Assembly (NCBI GenBank): GCA_963678675.1
Contig: OY783193.1
Span: 36,432,430 to 36,496,429 of the forward strand
Source: Xiphydria camelus
Lineage: Eukaryota > Arthropoda > Insecta > Hymenoptera > Xiphydriidae
Reading direction: 5' to 3'
Length of the DNA stretch: 64,000 nucleotides
Below are positions 45,180 to 55,740 of the stretch, piece after piece. The position numbers and the translations under genes are program-made. Each line of letters starts with the position of its first letter. The first letter of the stretch is position 1. The notes beneath the pieces are model-generated. The model made no database searches and was not told the origin of the DNA. It saw only the letters and a list, made by a program, of their open reading frames with translations.

Positions 45180-45584
45180 TTCTCTCCGTGCAAAGGCTTC
45201 GCGTCGACGCGCGGGCGCCGAGTACGGACGGAATTTGTGTCCGGGCACTCGAGAGCTACTTATACCTACGCGGATACCCGCTTCGCTGCATATCTGTATA
45301 CCCGTGCGCGCGGTCTCGTCGAAAACATCCGATCCGGGCCGGAGAGGAATGCCCCGAAGAAGGAAACTGGAACGCGAAGCGGCCCGTGGAAACGGATAAA
45401 ATGCGGTAAACTTGACACTCGAGAAACGTCGTCCCATGGCGGCGCAGCTGCACCAGCGTGCGAAAAGTTCGTGCAATGCGGTACTTACCTCATGACCTGC
45501 GTGCGGTTCGTCCAGTCTTCACGTATTATGATTGACGAACCTTGGCGCGTGCCGTGCACTCTTGTTTTTATTGATATTCATGTA
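45180..45584 (-). other. CpG-rich block with a strong donor on the - strand
   Basis: GGTCATGAG|GTAAGTACC on the - strand (exon end near 45493) is a near-perfect donor preceded by ATG AG, which could be a start codon two bases into a phase-2 exon. Upstream DNA soon enters a repeat at 45587. Overlapping open frames (45123-45653 +, 45126-45476 -) are not supported. Confidence 0.25.
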
Positions 45585-45586
45585 CA

Positions 45587-45800
45587 TTATAAAAAAAATG
45601 GTATTCTTAATATACTTTTATATAAAGCTTTTTTTCTAATACATGCCTATTAAAATTAATATACTCCGTAATTATATGAAAATTATATTTCCTTATAAAT
45701 TTCAAAACGGAGTACATATATTAATTTTCCTAATCATATATTGGATAAAAATTTTATATATTATTGTATATTACATATAATACAATTTTTTTACCGTATA
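45587..45800. repeat. AATACGTG-family foldback element, copy 5
   Basis: ATATAAAGCTTTTTTTCTAA pairs with ATATTGGATAAAAATTTTAT. ATTAATATACTCCGTAATTA pairs with ACGGAGTACATATATTAAT. Confidence 0.82.
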
Positions 45801-45849
45801 GCCTATTCAAAATTATTTGCAGTTGTACCACTTTTCGCGGGCAGGAATC

Positions 45850-46175
45850 GAATAGAGAGATCTCAAATAGACATGGCGTCGATTACACAGATTCTCGATT
45901 AGATGGGGTCCTAATTGAATAGAATTTCGATTGAAAACACTCCGATTGAATAGACTGCCACAAGTAAACAAGCATCTTCCTCACTTTGGGATCCAATACA
46001 TTTGGGATCCTGTTCATTTAATTACGGATTTTAGTCCAGTCGAAGTCTATTTAATTGATACGAAGTCTATTTTTGATGCCGTGTAATCGAATTGATTTCG
46101 TGCGAAGATTTTTTTAAATCGGGATTCTGATCAATTGCGATCCTGGTCTATTTGGGATCTTTTCGATCGATATAC
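45850..46175. repeat. Foldback stretch of reiterated TCTATTTGGGATC motifs
   Basis: GAGATCTCAAATAGAC at the left and GGTCTATTTGGGATC at the right are complementary. Between them GATTGAATAGA, TTTGGGATCC, CGAAGTCTATTT and similar short motifs repeat about every 20 bases in both orientations. Non-coding. Confidence 0.65.
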
Positions 46176-46182
46176 AATAAAA

Positions 46183-46300
46183 AAGTGGTATTAATTATTA
46201 ACATCATTTCATCGATGCGGACCTATATCTGGTATCATTCAGACTTAAGCATGTCATTGTTATTTAACACCAAAAGTTGTCTATATGAGATAAAGAGATA
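46183..46300. repeat. Dispersed repeat, inverse of 40765-40915
   Basis: GGACCTATATCTGGTATCAT, TCAGACTTAAGCATGTCATT and GTTATTTAACACCAAAAG are the inverted counterpart. It is immediately followed by the palindrome at 46323. Confidence 0.7.
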
Positions 46301-46322
46301 AATGGATTTGAAATTAAGGGCA

Positions 46323-46563
46323 CATTCCCCTCGTATGGCAAAAATTGGTACAACGTAGCATATTTTTCAATAATTTGACATTTCTTGCAATACAGCTAAC
46401 GTGCATGTAGAGGAAAGTAATATACCTACCGTTTTTCTTATTTTTCAATTCCTATTTCTTATTTTTCTCCATATGTGTCTGTTGGCTATAATGCGAGAAA
46501 TATCAAATTATTTTAAAATATGCGATATTGTATTGTACTAATTTTCGCCATACGAGGGGAATG
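46323..46563. mobile_element. Palindromic MITE, CATTCCCCTCGTATGG ends
   Basis: CATTCCCCTCGTATGGCAAA pairs with TTTTCGCCATACGAGGGGAATG (terminal 22 bases ending 46563). The inner CAATAATTTGACATTTCTTG pairs with CGAGAAATATCAAATTATTT. 241 bp, almost wholly hairpin. Confidence 0.9.
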
Positions 46564-46719
46564 AAATACTGTTTTGTATCGTATTGCAATATTTTGCACA
46601 CCGCAGAATTTTTACTGTGTACGCGTTATCTATTCTGGAATCTATCCATTCCACTCCTATCTCCTTTCGTCATTTTTGACTTGGTGATGACTGCAAGAAG
46701 ATCACGTCTCCGGCTTACG

Positions 46720-47743
46720 ACGATCAATTGACATCGGAAGAAACTTTGGCGTCGAATTTCATTTCAATAAAAGCTACGTATATCTGTATGGGTGGATATC
46801 CCAGTGTGTGTACGACTAACGTATGTGCACCTCGCGTACAGCGTACATGTAGTTACATGCGCATACTCTTCCACGGTCCATTTCCCATCCGGAGCACGGT
46901 TATTGTTTGTCGACAGTTCGTTCCGTTTGCGGTGGACGCTCGCGCGGCCCAAAAGTCGGCTGTCCGCAATTCGACACTTCAATATCGTCACGTACGGACC
47001 CCCGCATACGTGTCGTCGGCGACGGTGTCGAGCCGCGACACCAATGAGGAGAGTGGGCGCTGTTTACTCGACTGCAATTGCGTTTCCGCGTGAGATAAAA
47101 AATAATGCGGTTAAATTATAACGTCATTCGTATCTGCTTCTCCCGTGGATTATTTCGACACGCTCCCTATTTGGATATGTATTTGCTATCCTCTTGCGAA
47201 ATTTTTCTCGTACGAATTCTTCGAATTTATTTCATTGTGAGAGATTTTTTTTTCGAGCCGAGGACTGAAGTTATGACGCGCTTTTCGATAGTTCAGCTTC
47301 TGATTTTGTTTTACATTAACTTTAGTGAAAATCGGGATAACCCGAATCGAAATTTGGACCCTCTGTCATAAACTTATTAGTGCTCACAATTCGGCCTCTT
47401 AAAACTTTTAGACGAGGAACTCGTCCGTCAAACATTCAAGTTCTTAAAGAAAGAATTAAAGCGAGTCTTTCCAGGTTTTCAAATGTTTGTTTTGACTTGG
47501 CAACAATACCTCGAGCATGTATGCTTATGACATTTAAACCCCTGTTACTATAATTTATATGATATCTCTGTTTCTCAACACTTTAAATTCTAGAAATATT
47601 GAAAATAGCTCACAAGAATTTTTCAGATGATAATCGGGGTACATCGATGATTCATTAGATGAAAATCGCTTAAACAGTGTTAATCTTCATTGGTTAATAT
47701 TTAATGTCATCAAATTCTCTCTGAGCAACCGCGTGTGCCTCTG
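46720..47743. other. Stretch without a recognised gene
   Basis: The CpG-rich part at 46720-47060 has overlapping + frames (46728-47093, 46792-47121) and an opposing - frame. The remainder is AT-rich. No exon is supported. Confidence 0.45.
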
Positions 47744-48309
47744 CACTGTTAAAAATATTTTGAAATTTGAAATACAAAGTTAAGTGAATTTTAAGAATTA
47801 CAGTATTAAAACTGAGAGTAATATGAAATTGTTTGGAAATTAATATCTCTGCTGTATAACTGGACAAATATTCGAATTTTGAGTTGAAGTACCTATAATA
47901 TATTAATTTTCAAATGCATATATGAAATTTGTAGTGTGAAATTGAATTTTCAAATAAACATACTAAATTTATAAGATCTTGTTTTTGAAGTTTTAAACAC
48001 CGTATTAAAGATTTACCATGTACTGTTATGAAATGTAATAACAGTAACTAAACTGTTCTATATAATAGTATCTATATATATTGTAAGCGTGACAAATTAT
48101 TTACAAAAATTCATAACGTATTTCAATTTTCAAGAAATTTGTTTATGAAATTTAAGAACACTCGGTTTTAAAATTTAATAACCTATTTAAATTTTAAAAA
48201 CTGTGTTTGTGTGGGTTTTCGTACACTTCTGCATGTGAATATTAATACACCCGTGCATATATTAATTATTGCTTCATACATATTTCTATTAAAAATGTTT
48301 AACAGTGTT
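47744..48309. repeat. Long AT-rich element with CACTGTTAAAAAT ends
   Basis: CACTGTTAAAAATATTTTGA at 47744 and TATTAAAAATGTTTAACAGTG at 48309 (terminal part) are inverted. The interior has repeated AAATTTGAAAT, TTTCAAAT and ATTTTAAAAACT motifs. About 566 bp, larger than the other MITEs. No open frame. Confidence 0.6.
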
Positions 48310-48640
48310 CGCGATTAGGATTACGCGCATAGAGATACTCGTAGATATATGCGATTGCAATTGCGCACGCGCACGCCCGTGCACGACTCGCACGAAGTAC
48401 AGTTAGCCGACGCACGCGTGCGAGTTTATATATCGATGACGTCACCGCAGGACCGCCAATTGGGGCCAAACGAACTGAACTCGCAACGGCCTCGCTCCGG
48501 GTCTCGTTCTCTTTCTCTCCCTCCCTTCGCTTCTGAATTGCTCGCGCGCGTTTCGCCGTGGCGATCGGACTTTTCCGCGCGGATAATGCACGGGTTATGT
48601 AGGTAGGTAGGTACCGAATACTCGATGTCCATAGCAGTCG
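48310..48640. other. CpG-rich block, no gene resolved
   Basis: Frames 48299-48703 (-), 48349-48606 (+) and 48426-48632 (-) overlap. TAGGTAGGTAGGTA at about 48599 is a short tandem repeat. Confidence 0.45.
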
Positions 48641-48690
48641 AGGAACTCTGGAAAAGCTGACCACAAAGTGGCCACTACCAGACAACACAA

Positions 48691-48854
48691 TCCAAAAGAT
48701 CATCTTGAAGTCATCCGTAGACAGTATAACGTCTTACTTTTTGTTAACTTAGATTTCATGTTATCCAAAAATGACTGTTGGATGACTTGAAATTTAAATT
48801 ATCAAGAAGCAAGAGATTAGACTCTCTACGGATGACTAAAAGATAGCTCTTTGG
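48691..48854. mobile_element. Palindromic element with AGTCATCCGTAGA arms
   Basis: AAGATCATCTTGAAGTCATC and CGTAGACAGTATAACGTC pair with GACTCTCTACGGATGACTAA and AGATAGCTCTTT. The inner TTCATGTTATCC pairs with GGATGACTTGAA. About 164 bp. Confidence 0.82.
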
Positions 48855-48864
48855 CTCGTGAAGT

Positions 48865-49062
48865 CTGGGTGGAAGTCCTGAAAATGTGAGGGAATTTTTA
48901 ATGCGTCAGGTATAAATCAGGGAAATGTCAGCGAATTGAATGTTTACCAGGGAAAATTCGTAAATTTGGAATTTCGAGACGAAATGTTATGCTTTTAATT
49001 GTGTTCCCGATTTTTTTTTGCTCGAAAAATATTTTTCTCTCTTTGTAACTCTGAATGTTTTG
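48865..49062. repeat. CAGGGAAAA-type repeat
   Basis: GTGAGGGAATTTTTAATGCG, TCAGGTATAAATCAGGGAA and ATGTTTACCAGGGAAAATTC closely parallel 62505-62570, including GCTCGAAAAATA downstream. Confidence 0.72.
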
Positions 49063-49225
49063 CCAGGCCAATTTATTGTTAAGTATAATAACTACAATTT
49101 TAGTAAAAAATAACTGCAACGCTTGCAAATTCTACATGTTTTACTATAATTCTTATTAAAACTGTAGTTATCGTAAGACTAAATTGACCATAAACTTTGG
49201 AAGTGCTACGATTTATTTTTTTCCG
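49063..49225. repeat. GTAGTTATCGTAA foldback repeat, copy 2
   Basis: GGCCAATTTATTGTTAAG pairs with TATCGTAAGACTAAATTGACC. ACTACAATTTTAGTAAAAAA pairs with CTTATTAAAACTGTAGTT. Same as 4645-4768, with the flank GTGCTACGATTTATTTTTTT also shared. Confidence 0.8.
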
Positions 49226-49960
49226 CGTACCCTATACGCGCGTGTACCAACGGCATATCTATACAAAGCGATACGAGGCGTGTAAATCATGTCGGGTTAT
49301 CTCGAATTAGTCCTTCGCTTCGACAGCGACAAATTAGCATACGCATCATACCTATGTATATACTTACACGCGTATGGATATGTCTCTCGTTACGTAGCGT
49401 GTACCTCATAGGTTAATGACGCCGCCAGGCGACGACGAGGCGTAGGTGCAGGTAATGCCGCCTGTCAGCATAGAAAATTTTGCTATACATTTAACACGAG
49501 TCGTTCCATCGGAGGAATTTTCCTTCGTTTAACCGGCCGTCATTTTTAAGTCTACTCCGCTGTGCAGTTCTTACAAAATGTACCCCTCTCCCCCTACCTC
49601 CTCCCGCGCGCTATTTCGCTTCTGTAGCATCACAACACCCGCGCCGGATGTCGCACGATTTCTGACCCCGGAATCCCGTACGGCGAACTACTTCCGCTCG
49701 ACGATCCTCGCGCTTTGGACGGATGCCAGTGAAAACGAAATACATACGTATATAAAACTGTTGACGGGCCGGACGCGTCGGGACGACCCGCTCGTCTCTC
49801 CCGAAAAGCGTCCCCGGTAGCGCGAGGTCGAATTGAAAAGTCTTTAGAGAAAATAATGTGGGAAGGCAGCCTTGTTGCAGTACGCGCAGGAGTTCTTTGC
49901 CCGGAAAATAATTACATGTGTATGTGTACGTTAAAACGGCAATGAGGAACTGTACTGTTC
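49226..49960. other. CpG-rich block, no gene resolved
   Basis: The + frame 49578-49820 (80 codons) is Pro/Ser/Arg-rich with no motif. No paired splice sites seen. Confidence 0.45.
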
Positions 49961-50262
49961 CCAGATGGAAAAGATCTATACGTATTATATATACCTTTAT
50001 ATTTTATATATAGCACATGTATAATATAAATTTGGGCTTATTTATATATTAGATAGGATAATTTATATATGAACTACACATACGGATTATATATGGTTAT
50101 ATTATTTAAATTGTTTTTAATTTTTGTTCAATCTATGTATAATATTATACATATATGGTTTATGTTAAAATCATATGTAAATTTAATAAGCCCAAATTTA
50201 TATAATATGTTCTATTTATATACAAAATATATATATAATCCATCTAGATCTTTTCAACCTGG
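49961..50262. mobile_element. CCCAGATGG MITE, copy 3
   Basis: CCAGATGGAAAAGATCTATA pairs with ATCTAGATCTTTTCAACCTGG. ATAAATTTGGGCTTATTTAT pairs with AATAAGCCCAAATTTATAT. Non-coding despite the frame at 50069-50362. Confidence 0.88.
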
Positions 50263-51300
50263 CGTTATTTCAATCGAAGTTAGCATAAGTTTAATCGAAA
50301 ATTACTATGTTGCTGTGACAATAATTGCTACATTTCTAGCAAATTTCTGCTTGATTATATAAATTTCGATTAAAGTGGAAATAGTTCTTCGCTACCATTT
50401 TGACATTGTAATTTTCAAAGTAAAATTTTCGATATTTATCGCGCTTTAAGTTATTTTATCTTCATTTGTAATTCGGCCCGCGATTTCTTCTTATTTATTA
50501 ATTTAGATCGTCGTGTAATTGATATCCCGGGTAATATACGCGCTACTCATTAATTAGAAATCGCACTCTCGAAATCTGGATCGGCGAAAGTTACTACAAA
50601 TCGGGGTATATATATTATATATATTCGGTGGCTTCAAGAATATAACCGCGGTATATTTATTAATAAATTCAATTGTAATCTTACATTTTTTCGGATATCT
50701 GGAAACGTGGACCAGTAGTATTCTACAAATAATGTCTGAGGACTTAACTAGTGGACTTTCTTAAAACCTAACTTTATTCAGAAGCAAGAAAGTTAACACT
50801 TCGAACGTGTGTACCTATTATTTACAGCTACCAACAAAGTATAAGAAGTAAACTTAGTTTAACTTTAAGATCCCTGCAGTTCTTAGGTTACCTCTGCGAT
50901 TGAACCACGTTTAACTTTGAATCTGCGTCGGTAATTGCGACCCTTATGCGGAGAATCGATTTTAAATTTTCATTTTCAATTCAAAAATGCCCCCCTAAAA
51001 CAATTAAATATAAAAAAATGTGGAAATCTTTCCCCTCATACAGAGATACGATTTCACGTTTTCAAATACAATTCAAAAATTCCTTCCTAAAACAATGACG
51101 AAAAACAGAAAATCTCTCATACAGAGATTCGATTCTACGTTTTCACGCACAATTCAAAAATCCCCTCCTAAATCAATCCCTCAATTTAAAAAAGAGAGAA
51201 AATCTCTCGACCGTCAGTGATAAAATCAAACGATTCCCTTTCGATCCCGCGTTTATCAAGAAAGTCTCGTCTCGCATCCGAAAGTCGCAACCAAAAAAAA
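50263..51300. other. AT-rich stretch with a degenerate short tandem
   Basis: Around 51020-51210 an approximately 80 bp unit (ACAGAGAT-CGATT, ACAATTCAAAAAT, CCCTCCTAAA) repeats two to three times with divergence. No gene is seen. Confidence 0.5.
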
Positions 51301-51800
51301 AACCCTAGAACGCGAAATTAATATTAATAAATCGTCCCTCAGCGCACCGAATAATCGCACGTCGTTGCTCATGCGCATCGCGCTACTCAACGTGAATTAA
51401 CGAACAGATCGCGCGAGCGCGCGCGCCGTGGTAGCCGTATGAGCACATGCTCCGATATACGTACACGTGCGATGAGCAGCGAATAATCAGACCGGTATAG
51501 TGCGCGTGGAGCGCGCCGCGGCGATCGCATACACGACGACGCGTGAAAGCGACCACGTGTGTGTTCGTGCCTCGTTCTCCTCGTATGTGGGCACCGCGAA
51601 GTCCCCTATCCGTTCCCGTCCTATCCGCCGGCAGTCGAAACCCGCGAGTGTCCGTCCGCGTCTGCCAGTGAGTCAGTCAGTCAGTCAGTCAGTTACGCTC
51701 GAAGCACACGCGACCGGTTCGCGAGTCGCGGCCTATATCGTCGTGAATAGTTAATCGCAGAGGCACAGCGAGTGCGTGCGCTCTATCGATGTGACGGTAT
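51300..51800 (+). promoter_or_regulatory. CpG-rich block, possible promoter or untranslated exon
   Basis: Dense CpG. A donor-like CCA|GTGAGT (GT at 51668-51669) is followed at once by an AGTC array (51671-51693) rich in TCAGT, a sequence resembling arthropod initiators. Open frames 51500-51754 and 51559-51750 overlap. It could be a non-coding first exon of the gene whose first coding exon is at 58982. That link is only inference. Confidence 0.25.
51671..51693 (+). repeat. AGTC tetranucleotide array
   Basis: Between five and six AGTC units in tandem. Confidence 0.93.
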
Positions 51801-51807
51801 ATACGGT

Positions 51808-52300
51808 CGTTTATTTATTTACGGTTAAAGAGGGAACGGAGGAGGTGAAGCGAGGGAAGCAAATTGGGTCGGGGGAGAAGAAATTGCGGGAGAGGAATTT
51901 TGAACGAGTGTTGTGTAACTGTGGGTGAGAGGGGGAGGGACTCGTTACGGAGAACGTAGTGTGATATACTCGTAGGATGTGTAATGTAGGGGGATCGAGG
52001 CGCTGAGTATAAATAGCTCCATAGGTATAAAAAAAATAGTTTGATTTAATTAAATTTTGGGGTTCTGGACGGTCAATTGTGAGAGTATAGAGTTATTTAA
52101 ATAAATGTTTCGTTGAAGCAGCTAAATATTAAGTTGCTCCGAATAAATTTTAGTTACTCTAAGTACATATTTGTTGAAATAACTATATATAGTTGGCCGC
52201 ACGTGACCTCAAAGTTTAGTTGAAATGAACGATTTTTTTTCTCAGTATCGAGTTCGTCTTCTTTTGGCCCCTGGATGACGTCTCAGATAGACTTGTATGA
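51808..52300. repeat. Duplicated segment, copy 1, split by a MITE
   Basis: CGTTTATTTATTT, AATTTTGAACGAGTGTTGTG, TGTAACTGTGGGT, GGGGGATCGAGGCG and, after the insertion, CGAGTTCGTCTTC and CCTGGATGACGT have counterparts in order at 53158-53400. The two copies start 1350 bp apart in direct orientation. Confidence 0.87.
52027..52245. mobile_element. MITE inserted in duplicated segment copy 1
   Basis: Absent from the paralogous segment at 53158-53400. The right end ATTTTTTTTCTCAG faces TATAAAAAAAATAG on the left. The interior GTTGAAGCAGCTAAATATTA and GTTGGCCGCACGTGACCTC is shared with 4560 and 16725. Confidence 0.75.
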
Positions 52301-52729
52301 TCGTCACGACGTTCACATACAAACTGCAATAATTGATTATTGTAAAGTCTACGTTTATTTTGTCGCATGAGGTTAAAAATAATTGTTCTCTTGAAAAAAT
52401 TGTTAAATTTACATTAAAATGCTGTTTTAATTGATCACTGTATTTATTGGAACAATATATCTACGAAAAGTTTATGATATATTGAATAAGTGTTCAGAAT
52501 TTTATTTGTATTAATTCGAAATCATTTAATGACACAAATATGCTTGCTTAATGACAACTCTTAAAGTGCACAATGTTGATGCATCAGATGAGCTGCTTAA
52601 AGTTGCTGTACAATTTAGGTATGTTTCGGGATGCTTCTCAATGTAAATTTGTTTTCGTATATTATGTATGGATAGGTTGTGTTCCATTTTACGAGGCACT
52701 GCTAAATAGCTCTGAAATGATGAGTTTGT

Positions 52730-53150
52730 TAAAAAAAAAGTATTTCAGACAGAAGTGTGCGTGGTTTCGAGGGGGACACATAATACACGTTATAGATTTT
52801 TAATGACATGTGTTATTTACGAGATACGAAGACCGCGTTTATTTTTTAAATGAATTTGGATATTTTATTTTTACGAAAGTGCGTTGAGATTAATAAAAAA
52901 GGCATAAGGGATAACGCACGTTCGTGAGACTATTTGTGAGGTACTGCCGCACTCAAAGTAGTACAATTTAAGTAGTAATATCTCATAAACGGTCTAATGG
53001 GCGGGCATTTTATCTTACATCTTTTTTGACAGTTTCAACGAGCTATAAACTCTCTTAAAAATGATAATATCGACTTTCAATTTGAATAAATAAGGCGATC
53101 GTCATATTTCCCCGTTTCGGAGTTATTCAGCAATATTCTGTAAAGTCCCT
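52730..53150. repeat. Dispersed repeat with TGGTTTCGAGGGGGAC
   Basis: TATTTCAGACAGAAGTGTGC, GGTTTCGAGGGGGACACATA, TGTTATTTACGAGATACGAA and AAAAAGGCATAAGGGATAAC parallel 43555-43765 and 61165-61262. The frame 52573-52803 enters it and is not supported as a gene. Confidence 0.72.
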
Positions 53151-53157
53151 GCACATT

Positions 53158-53400
53158 CGTTTATTTATTTTTAATTAGAAAGGGAGAGAGAAGGGAAATA
53201 AATTGAGCCGAGAGAAAAGAAATCGCGAAAGGAATTTTGAACGAGTGTTGTGTAACTCTGGGTTACTGAAGAGGAGGGATTCGTGAGAAAGAATGCAGTG
53301 TAGTGGGATGTGTAGAAAGGGATCGAGCCGTTGGATAAAAGAATATATTTAGTTCGAGTTCATTTTCTATAGGACCTTGGATGACGTAGTGAATACGTCA
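53158..53400. repeat. Duplicated segment, copy 2, uninterrupted
   Basis: CGTTTATTTATTT, GAATTTTGAACGAGTGTTGT, GTAACTCTGGGTT, GGGATCGAGCCG, AGTTCGAGTTCA and CTTGGATGACGTA align with copy 1. There is no MITE at the homologous point. Confidence 0.87.
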
Positions 53401-53939
53401 GGGACCCACGTGGAAATTGACTCGAGGTGTTTTTCAATCTACATTTTTTTTTGTTCCATGCATATTAGTTCCTGTTTGGAATATATGAGTTCTCTAATGG
53501 GTCTAAAAATGCGAGGCAATTATTTCTCCGAGCTTCGGGGACTATAGCTTCATAGAATCACTTTTATTGGTTTACCATTGAGTGCTATATACTGAGAAAA
53601 AGAGGAGTAACAATTTTAGTACTTATACCGTTTACTAGAAATTATGGGAAATTGGTATCATATGTCGCACTCTCTCAACAAACACGTTAGAATCAAACGG
53701 ACAGTGTTTATAAAAAATTACTCACCTGTAAAATGTACCACAGCGTATTTTTTCTATGAATTCTGCCATCTTCACAAAAAGAAATGTGTGCAGGTATACT
53801 TATCCGGAAAGCTGTAGGTATGCACTGCAATCACAATAATCTCGTAATCTATGAACTTTTTAGCCTCGTTGAAACTAGACCTTTACAGACAGACAAATGT
53901 ACATAAAATTGTACAGCAACTCAAGATGGTATTAGCGCA
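53401..53939. other. Stretch without a recognised gene
   Basis: TATACTGAGAAAAAGAGGAG at about 53588 resembles a MITE end but has no clear partner. AATAATCTCGTAATCTATGA near 53838 is a TTATCTC-family arm. Confidence 0.45.
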
Positions 53940-54190
53940 TCAAATGCATCAAGGTTATGCAGTTTAAAAGTCACCATTAAAAATGGAATATTTATGCCAT
54001 TGAATGATTTCAAACTAATATCAATAAAATACTAAACATTTGCTCAATGCATCGTACATGTTTTTGGTAAATATATCGCTACAATAAATATAGTGATTAA
54101 TTTAAATCATACTGTAATGTAAATTTAATAGTTTTTTGAAGAATAATTATTTTTCTAAACTCATGCAGCAAAATAAACATTTACTTTAGA
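53940..54190. repeat. Dispersed repeat shared with 58215-58440
   Basis: AAAAGTCACCATTAAAAATG, ATTTATGCCATTGAATGATT, TAATGTAAATTTAATAGTTT and ACTCATGCAGCAAAATAAAC align in order with 58225-58425. Confidence 0.8.
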
Positions 54191-54284
54191 GCAATCAATT
54201 ATTGTAGTTTCTATGAACAACATGACAATCATACAAGTCTATCTGGATTTATATCTGAAGAATAATTTCTCGTTAGAAGCCAGT

Positions 54285-54428
54285 AAATTGTAATGTAAAC
54301 CATCACGATTTAATAATTTCAAAAGAAACATTACTGTGCAGCACTGTAAAAACATCCGAAAACCCTCACGTGCACCTCTCTTTTATTGTAAATACAGTAA
54401 AATTTATTGACACTAGTCTTTCCGTGCA
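54285..54428. repeat. Dispersed repeat shared with 24066-24290
   Basis: TAAATTGTAATGTAAACCAT, CACGATTTAATAATTT, AAAACATCCGAAAACCCTC and ACAGTAAAATTTATTGACAC. It follows the repeat at 53940, and both repeats recur elsewhere separately. Confidence 0.78.
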
Positions 54429-54780
54429 GGTATATCATGCCATCCATAATCGAAAGCTTAAGAATAACGAGATAAATATGATCAAAATAGGCCACCATTT
54501 TGAAATCAATTTATAGGCGCACTTAGACGGAATTTTTTTCCCGATACAGATCATTATTAGGTAACTCGTATAGCCCCATAATATTTAGCTGCGAATAAAT
54601 TATACGCCACCAAAGAGAGTTCAACTATAATATTTCCATTTGAAGAGAAAGAATGAGGGAGAGGAATTCAAGAAATAAAGACAGATATGGAGTAGTTGCG
54701 AAAGAGGGGGAATTATCGATATGTCACGCATGTGGTGTAATATAATTCCATCGAAACCGTTCTCGTTTTCGACGACTTAC

Positions 54781-55006
54781 CGTCAGGCCGCGATCGTCGC
54801 GAGGCGTCATCCTCGCCGAGGGAAGTCAGGGCGATACTCCGAGGGACTCGCTCGCCTAGAAAGTCGAAAAGTAATTCGCGCAATTGCGGTTCGCGGCTTA
54901 TCCGCCCCGTTGGGAAACCCGTTAGTTGTTTTACCTTGGCTCCGCCTGAGTACATTGTGCGTTGTAAAAAAGAAACGCTTCCTTTCCATGTAGAAACCTC
55001 GTCCAT
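54781..55006 (-). CDS. Candidate first coding exon, unknown product
   Basis: On the - strand an ATG at 55006-55004 (context GCCAATGGAC) opens 75 codons plus one base, ending at the donor GACG|GTAAGTC. The frame begins MDEVSTWKGSVSFLQRTMYS and includes KQLTGFPTGRISREPQLREL and an acidic LGEDDASRRSRPD end. A second, shorter open - frame overlaps it, which weakens the case. A CACTGAGAAAAATAA MITE lies 73 bp upstream at 55079, in what would be its leader. Family not recognised. Confidence 0.3.
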
Positions 55007-55078
55007 TGGCGTTGGCCTCTTTGCGCTAAATATTCTGGAGGCTACGCGTGCTTTGATTCGATTTTTTTTTAAATTATG

Positions 55079-55375
55079 CACTGAGAAAAATAATTTAGAC
55101 GATTTAGTCAAAATTCTGGTGACTATAACCAAACCGTTTGGTGAAATATGGATCCTCCGTGTGTTTGGTTGAACTGACCATTTTGCAATAACTAGACGCG
55201 TAGTTAGAACAACTAAACATGCAGTTAGAATAACTAAACGTGTGGTTAGAATAACTTAACATGTAGTTAGAATAACTAGATATTTGGTTCAACTTACTGG
55301 TGTTTTGATTAGAATAAGTAAACTCGTTTAAACCAGATGCGTTTTGTCATTTTAACCAAGTTATATTTCTCAGTG
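55079..55375. mobile_element. CACTGAGAAAAATAA-family MITE, copy 3 (intact)
   Basis: CACTGAGAAAAATAATTTAG pairs with AAGTTATATTTCTCAGTG at 55375. The interior has AAACCGTTTGGTGAAATATG and about five 22 bp units of TAGTTAGAATAACTAAAC type (55190-55290). Confidence 0.88.
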
Positions 55376-55740
55376 TGTCGATAACAAAATTGGAGCGCGA
55401 TAATGAAGTGAATTCAGGCGCTTTTAAACTATCTGTTCGAAATGTTTCAAGCAGACTCTTCTTTTTGATCTAGTAGATACACTTTCTCATTGAAAAAAAT
55501 TTTTTTTTTAAATAGCGGATGCAGGCCAAAATCTTGCTGCGCCCTCTAAACATAAATTTTTTTGTTTAGTGCGAAGGATATTCTCCATATTTGTGCGAAG
55601 AAAACGTCTTTTTGCTCGATTCTTTTCTTCGCTCGTTAAATTCGTTCGCCACCTGAATCAGTGCCTTTTTCGCAAAAACAAAATACTCGCAATTAGTCCA
55701 CGAAAGTCCGGCTCGATGCGAGCAGCTCTTCAGCCATCAT
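55376..55740. other. Stretch without a recognised gene
   Basis: The frame 55569-55778 (+) has no motif. Nothing else recognised. Confidence 0.45.

Noticed and set aside
45123..45653. 176-codon + strand open frame
   Set aside because: It overlaps several other open frames in a CpG-rich block and ends inside a dispersed repeat.
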